From: Kaistella pullorum
GTDB lineage: Bacteria > Bacteroidota > Bacteroidia > Flavobacteriales > Weeksellaceae
DNA length: 64,000 nucleotides
Reading direction: 5' to 3'
NCBI RefSeq assembly: GCF_014837035.1
Contig: NZ_JACSPS010000002.1
Span: forward strand, 511,851 to 575,850
This document shows positions 35,870 to 44,676 of this stretch, piece by piece; within the stretch, counting starts at the first letter, position 1; each line of letters begins with the position of its first letter. The notes beneath the pieces are model-generated. The model made no database searches, was not told where the DNA came from, and worked only from the letters and a program-made list of their open reading frames with translations. A program made the position numbers and the translations under genes.

Positions 35870-37237
35870 TTAAATCGGCTGTGCTGAATTAATTTTTCGC
35901 TGCGTAAGTTTCATAAACCTTCTTACCAGCAACAATGCCGAAACAGTGAGGCCCAGACCTAAACCAATCCACATCCCGAATGCACCCATCTTGAAAGGAA
36001 CACATAGGAAATAACCAAGTGGAATCGCTATCAGCCAATACGCAACAAAAGTAATGATGGAAGGGATTTTCACGTCCTGAATACCACGAAGACTGCCCAG
36101 CGCCACTACCTGAATGCCGTCTGAAAGCTGGAACAAGGCCGCGATGATCAATAGTTTGGCTGCGAGCTGAATCACGTCAACATCTTCTGCGCGCGTGAAA
36201 AACGTCGGCAAAATGTGTCGGCCAAAGATGAATACCAACCCACAAAAAAGCATAAATAAGAAAACGATCTTTATATTATTGATTCCGATCCGCTGAAGTC
36301 CTACAAAATCACGTTCACCTAATTTCCGGCCGATAAGAACGGTGGAAGCCACACTAAAACCGATGCAAAGATTAAAAGTAAATGAAGCCATGGAAAGGGC
36401 AATCTGATGCGATGCGATGTCTCTGGCAGAAACAAGTCCACAAATAAAGGCCGCACCCGCAAACGCAGTCACTTCGAAAAACATTTGCAAAGCTGTCGGG
36501 AAACCGATTTTCAGCATTTTGCGGAACATTTCCTTTGAAAATTCAGCAACTTTAAGCGAAAAATCCTTGATGTAGCGGCGTGTTTTTTCTTCTTTTACCA
36601 ATACATAATAGAGGAAGACCACCATAAAAATCCGCGCAATCAGCGTCGCGAGCGCTGATCCCTGTACACCCATTGCCGGCAAACCAAACATTCCTTTAAT
36701 GAAAACATAGTTTAATGCTACATTTATAACATTCGCAATGATGGTCGCTTTAGTTACACCGATTGTATAGGAAAGTCCTTCCGAGACTTCGCGGAGCGTT
36801 TGAAATGCCATAAACGGTAGAATGCTGACCGTCATGATGCTCAAAAATGCCACCGTGTCCGGGATGATTTCCTTTGGCTGATCCATATGGTAGAGTAGTG
36901 GCATAGCAAGAAAAAGCAGCAACATCAATATAATACCGATTCCCATATTGATTACGAAACCATGCCGGAAAACAGAGTCAATTATTTTATGCTTTCGCTG
37001 AGAATGCGCTTCCGAAACCAGCGGCGGAATGGCGAAGGAGAATCCCAATGCAAAGACAAAAATGGAGAAGAATACCGCATTTCCGAGTGAAACCGATGCC
37101 AGCGCCTGCGCACCCAGCAGTTTTCCAACGATTATGTTATCAAAAAGATTTACTGAAACCTGGCCGACCTGTGTGATCATCACAGGTAGTGCGAGCGCGA
37201 GGCTGGCACGCGTGTAGTCTCTGTTAAGAAATGGCAT
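35870..37237 (-). CDS. MATE-family efflux transporter
   Basis: A 455-residue permease with twelve hydrophobic segments in two homologous halves, exchanging Na+ or H+ for cationic drugs. The opening RDYTRASLALALPVMITQVGQVSVNLFDNIIVGKLLGAQALASVSLGNAVFF and the NVINVALNYVFIKG segment are typical. I start at ATG 37237; ten further upstream codons overlap the promoter. It stands alone, convergent with the RND operon. Confidence 0.92.
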   Translation of the reverse strand: MPFLNRDYTRASLALALPVMITQVGQVSVNLFDNIIVGKLLGAQALASVSLGNAVFFSIFVFALGFSFAIPPLVSEAHSQRKHKIIDSVFRHGFVINMGIGIILMLLLFLAMPLLYHMDQPKEIIPDTVAFLSIMTVSILPFMAFQTLREVSEGLSYTIGVTKATIIANVINVALNYVFIKGMFGLPAMGVQGSALATLIARIFMVVFLYYVLVKEEKTRRYIKDFSLKVAEFSKEMFRKMLKIGFPTALQMFFEVTAFAGAAFICGLVSARDIASHQIALSMASFTFNLCIGFSVASTVLIGRKLGERDFVGLQRIGINNIKIVFLFMLFCGLVFIFGRHILPTFFTRAEDVDVIQLAAKLLIIAALFQLSDGIQVVALGSLRGIQDVKIPSIITFVAYWLIAIPLGYFLCVPFKMGAFGMWIGLGLGLTVSALLLVRRFMKLTQRKINSAQPI

Positions 37238-37253
37238 AAAAAAAAATTTGCAG

Positions 37254-37286
37254 CAAAAATACTGCAAACTTTATCGTTCTGATCAA
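37254..37286 (-). promoter_or_regulatory. Promoter of the MATE gene
   Basis: On the minus strand TATTTTTG (37254-37261) matches the -7 consensus and TTG (37284-37286) lies 22 bases upstream. The ATG is 17 bases past the -7 motif. Confidence 0.6.
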
Positions 37287-37299
37287 ATTGACCTCTGTT

Positions 37300-38484
37300 T
37301 TATTTTCTTACGAAACTTGCCACATCTGTTTCACTTATCGGGTTCGACCCTAAAATTATCAGACGCTCTACAACGTTTCTTAACTCACGGATGTTTCCTG
37401 TCCAGCTAAAACCTTCAAGTGCCTTAATCGCATTCTCATCAAAAGTCTTCAGCGCAGTACCGTGTTCATCAGAAATAACCTTGGAAAAATGTTCCACCAA
37501 AAGTTTAATGTCTTCTTTGCGCTCATCCAATGGCGGTACATAAATTTCAATAACTGAAAGTCTGTGATACAAATCCTCACGGAATTTCCCTGCTTCGATC
37601 TCTTTCTGCATGTTTTTGTTCGTGGCAGCAATCACTCGTACATCCACTTTCACTTCCTTATCACTGCCAACAGGTGAAACCTTGCTTTCCTGCAGCGCGC
37701 GGAGCACTTTAGCCTGTGCCACTAATGACATATCCCCAATTTCATCAAGGAAGATGGTACCGTTTGTTGCAAGTTCAAATTTACCCTGCTTATCTTTGAT
37801 GGCACCCGTAAAACTGCCTTTTACGTGCCCAAACAATTCAGATTCAATAAGTTCTGAAGGAATAGCCGCACAGTTCACTTCGATCATAGGACCTTTGCTT
37901 CGGTCACTTTGCGCGTGAATTGCATGCGCAACCAACTCTTTTCCGGCTCCGTTGGGACCCGTAATAAGTACACGGGCATCGCTCGTAGCTACCTTTTCGA
38001 TCATCTCCTGAATTTTTTTAAGCGCAGGAGACGAGCCAATCATCTGATATTTCTTATTTACTTTTTTCTTTAATGTGCTGTTCTCTACATTGAGTACCTG
38101 ATTGTGCTTTACAAGGTTCCGCTTGTCCAGTGCATTTCGAACGCTGGTTATCAATCTGTTGATATCAATTGGCTTCGAAATAAAATCATAAGCACCATCT
38201 TTCAGACACGCAACTGCGGTGTCTATATCTCCATGGCCGGAAATCATGACGAAGGTAAGATCTGGTTTAACCTGTAGAGCCTGCTTCAGAAATTCTGTCC
38301 CGGAAACTTTCGGCATTTTGATATCTGAAATCACCAGGGCAAAATCATCTTTCTCCACTTGTTTCAAGCCATCCAACCCATCTTCCGCACTGACGAATTC
38401 GTAATCTGGCAATTCGTCGGAAAGGATGCTCTGCAAAACACTGGAGATCGCTTTATCATCTTCTACAATTAAGATTTTCTGCAT
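37300..38484 (-). CDS. Sigma-54 activator-like response regulator lacking a DNA-binding domain
   Basis: A 394-residue protein with a receiver domain (1-120, phospho-acceptor Asp54, acidic pair Asp9-Asp10) and an AAA+ central domain (about 145-375). The P-loop is GPNGAGKE (176-183), Walker B TIFLDE (243-248), and the sigma-54 contact loop reads GSFTGA (223-228) instead of GAFTGA. The R-finger region LRNVVERL is present. The protein ends at VASFVRK, so the C-terminal Fis-type helix-turn-helix of usual NtrC proteins is missing. It is likely to act from solution or through a partner. No histidine kinase is adjacent. Confidence 0.88.
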   Translation of the reverse strand: MQKILIVEDDKAISSVLQSILSDELPDYEFVSAEDGLDGLKQVEKDDFALVISDIKMPKVSGTEFLKQALQVKPDLTFVMISGHGDIDTAVACLKDGAYDFISKPIDINRLITSVRNALDKRNLVKHNQVLNVENSTLKKKVNKKYQMIGSSPALKKIQEMIEKVATSDARVLITGPNGAGKELVAHAIHAQSDRSKGPMIEVNCAAIPSELIESELFGHVKGSFTGAIKDKQGKFELATNGTIFLDEIGDMSLVAQAKVLRALQESKVSPVGSDKEVKVDVRVIAATNKNMQKEIEAGKFREDLYHRLSVIEIYVPPLDERKEDIKLLVEHFSKVISDEHGTALKTFDENAIKALEGFSWTGNIRELRNVVERLIILGSNPISETDVASFVRK

Positions 38485-38561
38485 TATATAAATTTAAGGA
38501 TTCTTTAAATTAAGGTATTAATATTTGCTGAAAATTCATCAACAATCATACCCAAAAGCAC

Positions 38562-39233
38562 TTAGCGGACATATTGTCGTGGGCCGAAAATACCAGACCC
38601 AATGCGTACCGACGTAGCTCCGCACTCAATAGCCAGGCCGTAATCACCACTCATTCCCATTGAAAGTGTATTCAGTTTTTTCTTGGCCGAGAATTCATCA
38701 AACAGAGCTTTTAAGATTTTAAATTCACTTTTGATTTGTTCTTCATCCTCCGTAAAGGTAGCCATCCCCATGAGTCCATCGATGATCACATTTTCATACT
38801 GCGAATCCACATAATTTTCAAATAACTCGCGCGCTTCGTCCGGCGTAAGTCCGAATTTTGTGTCTTCCCGCGCAATTTTCACTTGTAGCAAGACATTTAT
38901 CTTGCGCCCAACACGGCCGGCCTGCCGGTTGACTTCAGTAAGGATTTTTTCGGAGTCAATGCTTTCAATGGTATCAATAAACGCAGCGATTTGTTTGACC
39001 TTGTTACTCTGCAGATTTCCGATAAGATGCCACTTAATGTCTTTAGGCAGCTGCGCGTGTTTTTCGAGCAGTTCCTGCACTCTGTTTTCGCCAAAAGTGC
39101 GGTGACCGGCGCCGTATAATATATGCACCGATTCAGCCGGGTAGGTTTTGGTTACCGCTACCAGCTGCACGTGAGGCGGCAGCTCACGGATGATTTGATT
39201 AAAATTTTCTAATATGTGATTATTGGACTCCAT
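38562..39233 (-). CDS. YggS/PROSC-family PLP homeostasis protein
   Basis: A 223-residue protein with the fold of alanine racemase N-terminal domain. It binds PLP through the lysine in VAVTKTYP and carries HFIGxLQxNK-type (WHLIGNLQSNKVKQIA) and SMGMSGDYGLAIECGATSVRIGSGIFG motifs. The family controls free PLP levels. I start at the ATG at 39233; an in-frame TTG four codons before it (39245) is less likely. Confidence 0.92.
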   Translation of the reverse strand: MESNNHILENFNQIIRELPPHVQLVAVTKTYPAESVHILYGAGHRTFGENRVQELLEKHAQLPKDIKWHLIGNLQSNKVKQIAAFIDTIESIDSEKILTEVNRQAGRVGRKINVLLQVKIAREDTKFGLTPDEARELFENYVDSQYENVIIDGLMGMATFTEDEEQIKSEFKILKALFDEFSAKKKLNTLSMGMSGDYGLAIECGATSVRIGSGIFGPRQYVR

Positions 39234-39296
39234 TTTGTAGATCAATGCCTGATTATTACTTTAAGAGTGAAATATAATGATAAAATATCTTCAGGG

Positions 39297-39304
39297 CAAA
39301 TGTA
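39297..39304 (-). promoter_or_regulatory. -7 element of the YggS gene
   Basis: The minus strand reads TACATTTG, a full consensus match, about 64 bases before the ATG. I see no TTG at -33. Confidence 0.4.
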
Positions 39305-39358
39305 ATCATACGATGTTGTTTCGGGTGATTTCACGTAAGGTCTGGTAATTTTAAATAA

Positions 39359-39366
39359 TATATTTG
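39359..39366 (+). promoter_or_regulatory. -7 element of the 7-TM/kinase/regulator operon
   Basis: TATATTTG is a full consensus match, about 76 bases before the 7-TM gene ATG. It is set back to back with the YggS promoter, 55 bases away. Confidence 0.5.
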
Positions 39367-39441
39367 CAACATAAGTGTTATTTTTTCCACAAAGAATCGC
39401 ACTTATTTTAATGTAATGCTCAATCCTAACATATTTATAAG

Positions 39442-40089
39442 ATGCATACCGCGAGAGATATATCAGGTGCAATAGGAGTGGGCGTACTTGTCATAACACT
39501 TTTAACGCTGCTTTACAAACATAGAAATGCAGGTCGCGCGAAATGGTACTACATCTCCGCTGTATTTGTCCTGACCGTCGTGGAGGCTTATAATACTTTT
39601 CAGCGCAGCACTGATCCCAATTATAATTCCTCGCCCGTGTACATTATTGGTTTGGATCTTATTGTTTTTGCACTGCTGCTTCTGTACTTTCATAAGTTGC
39701 TTGCAGTCCGGCTTTGTCGCCAAATAAGCACAGGGATATTTGTGCTTTTTTTTACTCAATATATCCTCGGAGCCATACTGATTGACGATTTTTTCCAGCA
39801 AGTCCCTTTCATCACTTATTTTATGGGTGTATTTTGCCTGGCGGTCAGCATTGTTCTGGTTCTGTCAGAAACATTTAACTCAAAAAAGATATTTGCACTT
39901 CAAAATTATTTTCCTTTTTGGGCTTGTATCAGTACTTTAATTATCTTTATAGGTGCATTACCTTTGATATTTGCCCGGTATTACGCTGGACTTAGCGCCA
40001 ATCTTTTCTATACAACGCTTTTTATGGTGCATGTTTTGGGTCAGATAGCAACCATTATCGGCATTTTCAAAGCTAAAACCGACGAATAA
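39442..40089 (+). CDS. Seven-transmembrane protein next to a histidine kinase
   Basis: I do not recognise the family of this 215-residue protein. It has seven hydrophobic segments (roughly 8-25, 34-50, 64-87, 95-114, 121-143, 158-179, 187-208) and short loops, with no cytoplasmic domain. Only three bases separate it from a histidine kinase that has a single membrane helix and no sensory domain. The layout is that of a 7TM-receptor histidine kinase split into two proteins, so it may be the sensor. This is inference from context. Confidence 0.72.
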   Translation: MHTARDISGAIGVGVLVITLLTLLYKHRNAGRAKWYYISAVFVLTVVEAYNTFQRSTDPNYNSSPVYIIGLDLIVFALLLLYFHKLLAVRLCRQISTGIFVLFFTQYILGAILIDDFFQQVPFITYFMGVFCLAVSIVLVLSETFNSKKIFALQNYFPFWACISTLIIFIGALPLIFARYYAGLSANLFYTTLFMVHVLGQIATIIGIFKAKTDE

Positions 40090-40092
40090 CGT

Positions 40093-40869
40093 ATGCAACT
40101 GCAACTTTCTTCCACTGATATAATTGTGATACTTTGCAGCATCATTATTCTTATTGTATTGCTGATTCTTATTGTAATTTACGGCGTTTTCATCAAGAAA
40201 AAATCCGAACTTTTGCTTATCCACCAACAGAAAGAAGCTATCTTTGAGCAGGAACTGGCGCGCTCGCAGGTTGAACTGCAGAACCAGACTTTAAAATATA
40301 TCGGACAGGAACTGCATGATGATTTGGGCCAGAAACTTTCGGTAGCACGCCTTATGACAAGCAAACTGAAACATGCCGATCCAGCAGACCTAAGGATTGT
40401 AGAGGAAATCAATCTCATACTTGGCGAAAGCTTGCAGGATATCCGTAATATTTCGAAATCATTTATTACGCCGGCGGCGGATGTGGGGGACTTTGTGGAA
40501 TCGCTTGAGAAAGAGGTTTTCCGCATCAAGAGATTGTCCCTTTTAGAAGTAGATTACCGGATCAACAGGCATCATCTGCCTATCAATGCGGAGCATGGTC
40601 TTATTTTGTTTCGGATCATCCAGGAGTGTATTACCAATGTGATCAAGCATTCACGTTCGAAAAGTATCCAGATTATAGTGGAAGACAGACCAAAGCAAAC
40701 TAAATTTGTGATAAGCGACAAAGGGATTGGGTTTAAGACCGCGCGGAATTTCGAAGGAATCGGTTTGAAGAACATGATTAACCGCGCTAAGATTATCAAT
40801 GCTGAATTTAAAATCAGCTCTGAAGAAAACCAGGGTACGGCAGTGACAATAATTTATAAAAAACTATGA
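40093..40869 (+). CDS. Sensor histidine kinase of the NarX/DesK type
   Basis: A 258-residue kinase with one membrane helix (about 9-33), a coiled-coil (34-68), the HisKA_3-type helix with His75 in ELHDDLGQKLS, and a C-terminal ATPase domain (LILFRIIQECITNVIKHS, SDKGIGFKTARNFEGIGLKNM). It has no input domain, so a signal must come from a partner, probably the 7-TM protein before it. Its TGA overlaps the ATG of the response regulator (ATGA), indicating tight coupling. Confidence 0.9.
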   Translation: MQLQLSSTDIIVILCSIIILIVLLILIVIYGVFIKKKSELLLIHQQKEAIFEQELARSQVELQNQTLKYIGQELHDDLGQKLSVARLMTSKLKHADPADLRIVEEINLILGESLQDIRNISKSFITPAADVGDFVESLEKEVFRIKRLSLLEVDYRINRHHLPINAEHGLILFRIIQECITNVIKHSRSKSIQIIVEDRPKQTKFVISDKGIGFKTARNFEGIGLKNMINRAKIINAEFKISSEENQGTAVTIIYKKL

Positions 40870-41513
40870 TGGAACCTATAAAAATTGCGATTGTAGACGA
40901 TCACAAACTGGTCTCGAAAGCACTTGAAAACATGATTTCCTATAATCCGAACTTTGATGTGATTATGAACAGTCCGAACGGGCAGGATTTTATAGAAAAA
41001 CTCCGAGCAACGCAGGACTTTCCGGATGTGGTACTCATGGATATCAACATGCCGATAAAGAACGGGATAGAAACTACCGCAGACCTCACGCGTGAATTCC
41101 CCCAGCTGAAAGTAATCGCGCTTACAATGGAGGATCATGAAGGAACGATCATAAAAATGCTGAAAGCCGGTGCCAAGGGCTATTTGCTTAAAGATATGTC
41201 ACCGGATATTCTTTTTGATGCGATCGATATTGTACACAAAAAAGGTATTTTCTACACCGATCTCGTAACGCAAAGTCTTCTGAAAATTAAAACGGAAGAA
41301 AAATTCATGGACAGTCTCAATGAAACTTTGAAAGACCGTGAACTGGAATTCATAAAGTTGGCTTGCTCAGAGCTTACCTACCGTGAAATCGCAGATAAAA
41401 TGTTTGTAAGTCCTAGAACGATAGATGGTTACCGCGATTCGGTTTTTGTAAAACTCAATGTAAAATCACGTGTAGGGATAGTTCTTTTTGCAATAAAACA
41501 CAATCTTTTTTGA
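40866..41513 (+). CDS. NarL/LuxR-type response regulator
   Basis: A 215-residue regulator: receiver domain 1-125 with phospho-acceptor Asp59 (VLMDINMP) and acidic pair at 11-12, then a LuxR-type helix-turn-helix (LKDRELEFIKLACSELTYREIADKMFVSPRTIDGYRDSVFVKL). It should be phosphorylated by the kinase whose gene it overlaps by four bases and should then bind DNA. Target genes cannot be read. Confidence 0.93.
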   Translation: MMEPIKIAIVDDHKLVSKALENMISYNPNFDVIMNSPNGQDFIEKLRATQDFPDVVLMDINMPIKNGIETTADLTREFPQLKVIALTMEDHEGTIIKMLKAGAKGYLLKDMSPDILFDAIDIVHKKGIFYTDLVTQSLLKIKTEEKFMDSLNETLKDRELEFIKLACSELTYREIADKMFVSPRTIDGYRDSVFVKLNVKSRVGIVLFAIKHNLF

Positions 41514-41554
41514 AATAGGGTGTTTTCACGCTATCTCTGTTATTTGTTTAGTAG

Positions 41555-41562
41555 TATTTTTG
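41555..41562 (+). promoter_or_regulatory. -7-like motif before a terminator
   Basis: TATTTTTG matches the -7 consensus. It lies 41 bases after the response regulator stop and is followed within about 70 bases by a terminator, so it could start only a very short RNA. Confidence 0.3.
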
Positions 41563-41590
41563 AGGCGTCAAACACAAGACACAAATGATG

Positions 41591-41626
41591 AAAAAAAAAA
41601 CCGGTTTGTTAGGAATCGGTTTTTTT
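41591..41626 (+). terminator. Terminator after the 7-TM/kinase/regulator operon
   Basis: AAAAACCG pairs with CGGTTTTT across a 13-base loop, with a further T-run. It also ends the convergent sirtuin gene in the other direction, since the A-run before it gives U residues on the minus strand. Confidence 0.75.
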
Positions 41627-41637
41627 GTTTTTATAGC

Positions 41638-42348
41638 TTAAAGTTTCGTTCTTAATATTTGTTTCAGCATCCTCATCCCTTCGGTAGCCGAAGTCTTAAA
41701 GAAATTTTCCCTGTTTGTAAATTTGTTTTCAAGTTGAGGATCAACAACAAACACTATGCCACTACTTGGCACATATTCCACAAGCCCTGCAGCAGGATAA
41801 ACCTGCATCGAAGTACCGATAATCAGGAAATAATCGGCTTCCGAAACAACTTTTACGGCGTGTTCCAGCTCTGAAACCACCTCGCCAAACCATACAATAT
41901 GCGGGCGCAACTGTATTCCGCGATTATCAGTGTCGCCAACATTTAAATCATTTTCCCATTTCACTATATCGTTTTCAGAATCTACAGGCCGAACCTTTTT
42001 CAACTCACCGTGGAGATGGATCACATTTTTGGAGCCGGCGCGTTCATGTAGATCATCAACGTTTTGGGTGATTATATGTACATCAAGATCCTGCTGGAGC
42101 TCAGCCAGGATGAGATGTGCGGCATTAGGTTTCACTTCCCGGAGTTGACGGCGCCGTGCGTTATAAAAATTTAAAACGAATTCAGGATCGCGCGCGAAAC
42201 CTTCCGGACTTGCAACATCCTCAATGCGGTAATTTTCCCACAAACCAGTGGAATCGCGGAATGTAGAAATACCACTTTCGGCCGAAATTCCCGCACCTGA
42301 CAATACGACTAACTTCTTTTTTTGTGAATTTTTTAAATTGTTGCTCAT
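41638..42348 (-). CDS. Sir2-family NAD-dependent protein deacylase without zinc cysteines
   Basis: A 236-residue sirtuin that removes acyl groups from lysines using NAD+. NAD-binding motifs GAGISAESGISTFRD and TQNVDDLHERAG are intact, and the catalytic base is His113 in HLHGEL. Tyr62 and Arg65 form the Y-x-x-R pair that favours succinyl/malonyl lysine in CobB and SIRT5. The protein contains no cysteine at all, so the usual four-cysteine zinc site is missing. This resembles known zinc-less sirtuins, but activity needs test. Confidence 0.9.
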   Translation of the reverse strand: MSNNLKNSQKKKLVVLSGAGISAESGISTFRDSTGLWENYRIEDVASPEGFARDPEFVLNFYNARRRQLREVKPNAAHLILAELQQDLDVHIITQNVDDLHERAGSKNVIHLHGELKKVRPVDSENDIVKWENDLNVGDTDNRGIQLRPHIVWFGEVVSELEHAVKVVSEADYFLIIGTSMQVYPAAGLVEYVPSSGIVFVVDPQLENKFTNRENFFKTSATEGMRMLKQILRTKL

Positions 42349-42462
42349 CCAAGACTAAATTATTAAAAAGATTTAAAGAAGAATTGTTTAAATGAACTCT
42401 TTACAGGCTGTAACGGAATCAACCCCACACATAATAACTATTTTTACATCTTTTAAGAATAT

Positions 42463-42987
42463 ATGGAAACAAATAATACAAATTATTCCTTTAGAAAAGC
42501 GGAAATGGCGGACGCTGCAAAGGTTTGGGAAATCATTGCTCAGGCAATCGAAAGACGGCGCCGTGACGGCAGTACGCAGTGGCAGGACGGTTATCCAAAC
42601 CCAACTTCCATTCAAAATGACATTGCAGACGGCTGGGGTTATGTAATTGAAATCGGCAGCGAAATTGCAGCATATTGCGCCCTGATATTTGATATGGAGC
42701 CGGCGTACGAAAAGATCGAGGGCAAATGGCATTCTGATGGTCCTTATGCGGTTCTTCACCGAATGGCTGTGTCAGACGCTTTTGCAGGGCAGGGGCTGGC
42801 GAAGGCTATCTTCAGGGAAGCGGAGAAAACGGTGTTACAAAGCGGTATTAAGACCATAAAAGTTGATACAAACTTCGACAATGCCGCGATGCTCTCTATT
42901 TTAAAGAGTTTAGGATATCAATACCGAGGCGAAGTATATTTCCGTGGCAGTGCCCGGAAAGCATTTGAAAAAACGCTCATGGAATAA
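42463..42987 (+). CDS. GNAT-family N-acetyltransferase
   Basis: A 174-residue acetyl-CoA transferase. The A motif reads VSDAFAGQGLAKAIFREAEKTV (R/Q-x-x-G-x-G/A type), preceded by a strand AVLHRMAV and followed by KVDTNFDNAAMLSILKSLGYQYRGEVYF. The substrate is unknown. It is divergent from the sirtuin and 70 bases before gpmI; a link between an acetyltransferase and a deacylase across a divergent gap is possible but is not proven by position. Confidence 0.9.
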   Translation: METNNTNYSFRKAEMADAAKVWEIIAQAIERRRRDGSTQWQDGYPNPTSIQNDIADGWGYVIEIGSEIAAYCALIFDMEPAYEKIEGKWHSDGPYAVLHRMAVSDAFAGQGLAKAIFREAEKTVLQSGIKTIKVDTNFDNAAMLSILKSLGYQYRGEVYFRGSARKAFEKTLME

Positions 42988-43027
42988 ATCATGGGTCGGA
43001 AACGAGCCAATACCGGCACATTTTAAC

Positions 43028-43035
43028 TAAATTTG
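43028..43035 (+). promoter_or_regulatory. -7 element of gpmI
   Basis: TAAATTTG is a full consensus match, 23 bases before the ATG at 43058. No TTG lies at -33. Confidence 0.45.
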
Positions 43036-43057
43036 TACTTCAAAAATCTAATCTGAT

Positions 43058-44584
43058 ATGTCTAAAAAAGCCATCTTAGCCATTCTTGACGGCTGGGGAC
43101 TCGGAACGGTTCCTGAGGTTTCCGCCATCGCGCAGGCTAAAACACCATTTATCGATTCTTGTTACCAGAACTTCCCCAATACTACGCTTGAAGCCAGCGG
43201 CACCGCGGTGGGTCTGCCATTCGGGCAGATGGGTAATTCCGAAGTTGGGCATATGAATTTAGGTGCTGGCCGCGTCGTTTATCAAAATTTGGTAAAGCTT
43301 AATATGGCGGTTGAAAATGCAACTTTAGGCAAACAGAATGAGATCACCAAGGCTTTTGAATACGCTGCATTAAATAAAAAAAACGTCCATTTCATCGGCT
43401 TGGTTTCCGATGGCGGTGTACATTCACACATCAATCATCTTAAAGGTTTACTTACTGCCGCACATGAGTATGGTCTTGAAAATGTCTTTGTACATGCTTT
43501 CACAGACGGGCGGGATTGTGATCCGCATTCCGGCAAAGGTTTTATTGAAAATCTTTTAGAGCACATGGCGCAAACAACCGGAAAGCTCGCCAGTGTTATC
43601 GGACGTTACTACGCAATGGACCGTGACCGCCGTTGGGACCGCGTAAAACTCGCCTATGACCTAATGGTTCGCGGAATTGGAGAGCGGACGCGTGATGTGA
43701 TCGGCACATTAAATAATTGCTACGCAGATGGAATTACAGACGAATTCTTACGCCCCATCCTGTGCATGAAAGACGGTAACCTGCCCGTGGCACGCATCCA
43801 GAATGAAGATGTGGTGTTTTGTTTCAATTTCCGTACAGACCGGGGCCGCGAAATTACAGAGGTGTTATCGCAGAATGAACTGCCCGAATTCGGTATGAGT
43901 CCGCTGAATCTTTATTACGTCACGATGACAAACTATGATAAAGATTTTAAAAATGTAAAGGTTGTCTTTGACGAGGATGTGCTACAGAATACTTTAGGCG
44001 AAGTACTGGAACGTAACGGCAAGACGCAGATCCGCGTGGCCGAAACCGAAAAATACCCTCACGTGACATTCTTTTTTTCCGGCGGACGTGAAGCCGAATT
44101 CATGGGCGAACGCCGACTTCTTTGTCCCAGCCCGAAAGATGTCCCGACCTACGATTTCAAGCCAGAAATGTCAGCCTACGACATCACTGCGAAGATTCTT
44201 CCAGAGATTGAAAATGAAACGGCTGATTTTATATGCCTGAATTTCGCAAATACCGATATGGTAGGACATACCGGCGTTTTTTCCGCTGCCGTGCAGGCTG
44301 CAGAGGTTGTAGACCATTGTATCAGCCAGGTGGCTTCTGCCGCCTATGAACATGGATATACGGTTTTCATTCTGGCGGATCATGGCAATTCAGATGTCAT
44401 GAAAAACGCTGATGGCAGCCCGAACACACAGCATTCAACCAATTTGGTTCCACTGATCGTGATGGATAAAGAAAAAACGTGGAATCTTAAGCCTGGTAAA
44501 CTCGGCGACATCGCGCCGTCCATTCTTACCGTCATGAATCTTGAAATTCCCGAACAGATGACCGGCGAAGTTTTGGTAAGCTAA
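43058..44584 (+). CDS. gpmI: Cofactor-independent phosphoglycerate mutase
   Basis: This manganese enzyme interconverts 3- and 2-phosphoglycerate in glycolysis. The 508-residue protein has the alkaline-phosphatase-fold metal motifs: LDGWG (Asp11), the phosphoserine Ser61 in GQMGNSEVGHMNLGAGR, FTDGRDCDP, and the C-terminal NFANTDMVGHTG and ADHGNSD. Length matches the family (about 510). Confidence 0.97.
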   Translation: MSKKAILAILDGWGLGTVPEVSAIAQAKTPFIDSCYQNFPNTTLEASGTAVGLPFGQMGNSEVGHMNLGAGRVVYQNLVKLNMAVENATLGKQNEITKAFEYAALNKKNVHFIGLVSDGGVHSHINHLKGLLTAAHEYGLENVFVHAFTDGRDCDPHSGKGFIENLLEHMAQTTGKLASVIGRYYAMDRDRRWDRVKLAYDLMVRGIGERTRDVIGTLNNCYADGITDEFLRPILCMKDGNLPVARIQNEDVVFCFNFRTDRGREITEVLSQNELPEFGMSPLNLYYVTMTNYDKDFKNVKVVFDEDVLQNTLGEVLERNGKTQIRVAETEKYPHVTFFFSGGREAEFMGERRLLCPSPKDVPTYDFKPEMSAYDITAKILPEIENETADFICLNFANTDMVGHTGVFSAAVQAAEVVDHCISQVASAAYEHGYTVFILADHGNSDVMKNADGSPNTQHSTNLVPLIVMDKEKTWNLKPGKLGDIAPSILTVMNLEIPEQMTGEVLVS

Positions 44585-44676
44585 TCGCATGATATTTAGG
44601 GCAATTAGGAAATTTTCTTTATACTAATGTTGGCTGTTTGTGCTTAAAATTATAATTTAGGTACAAATAATACAAC

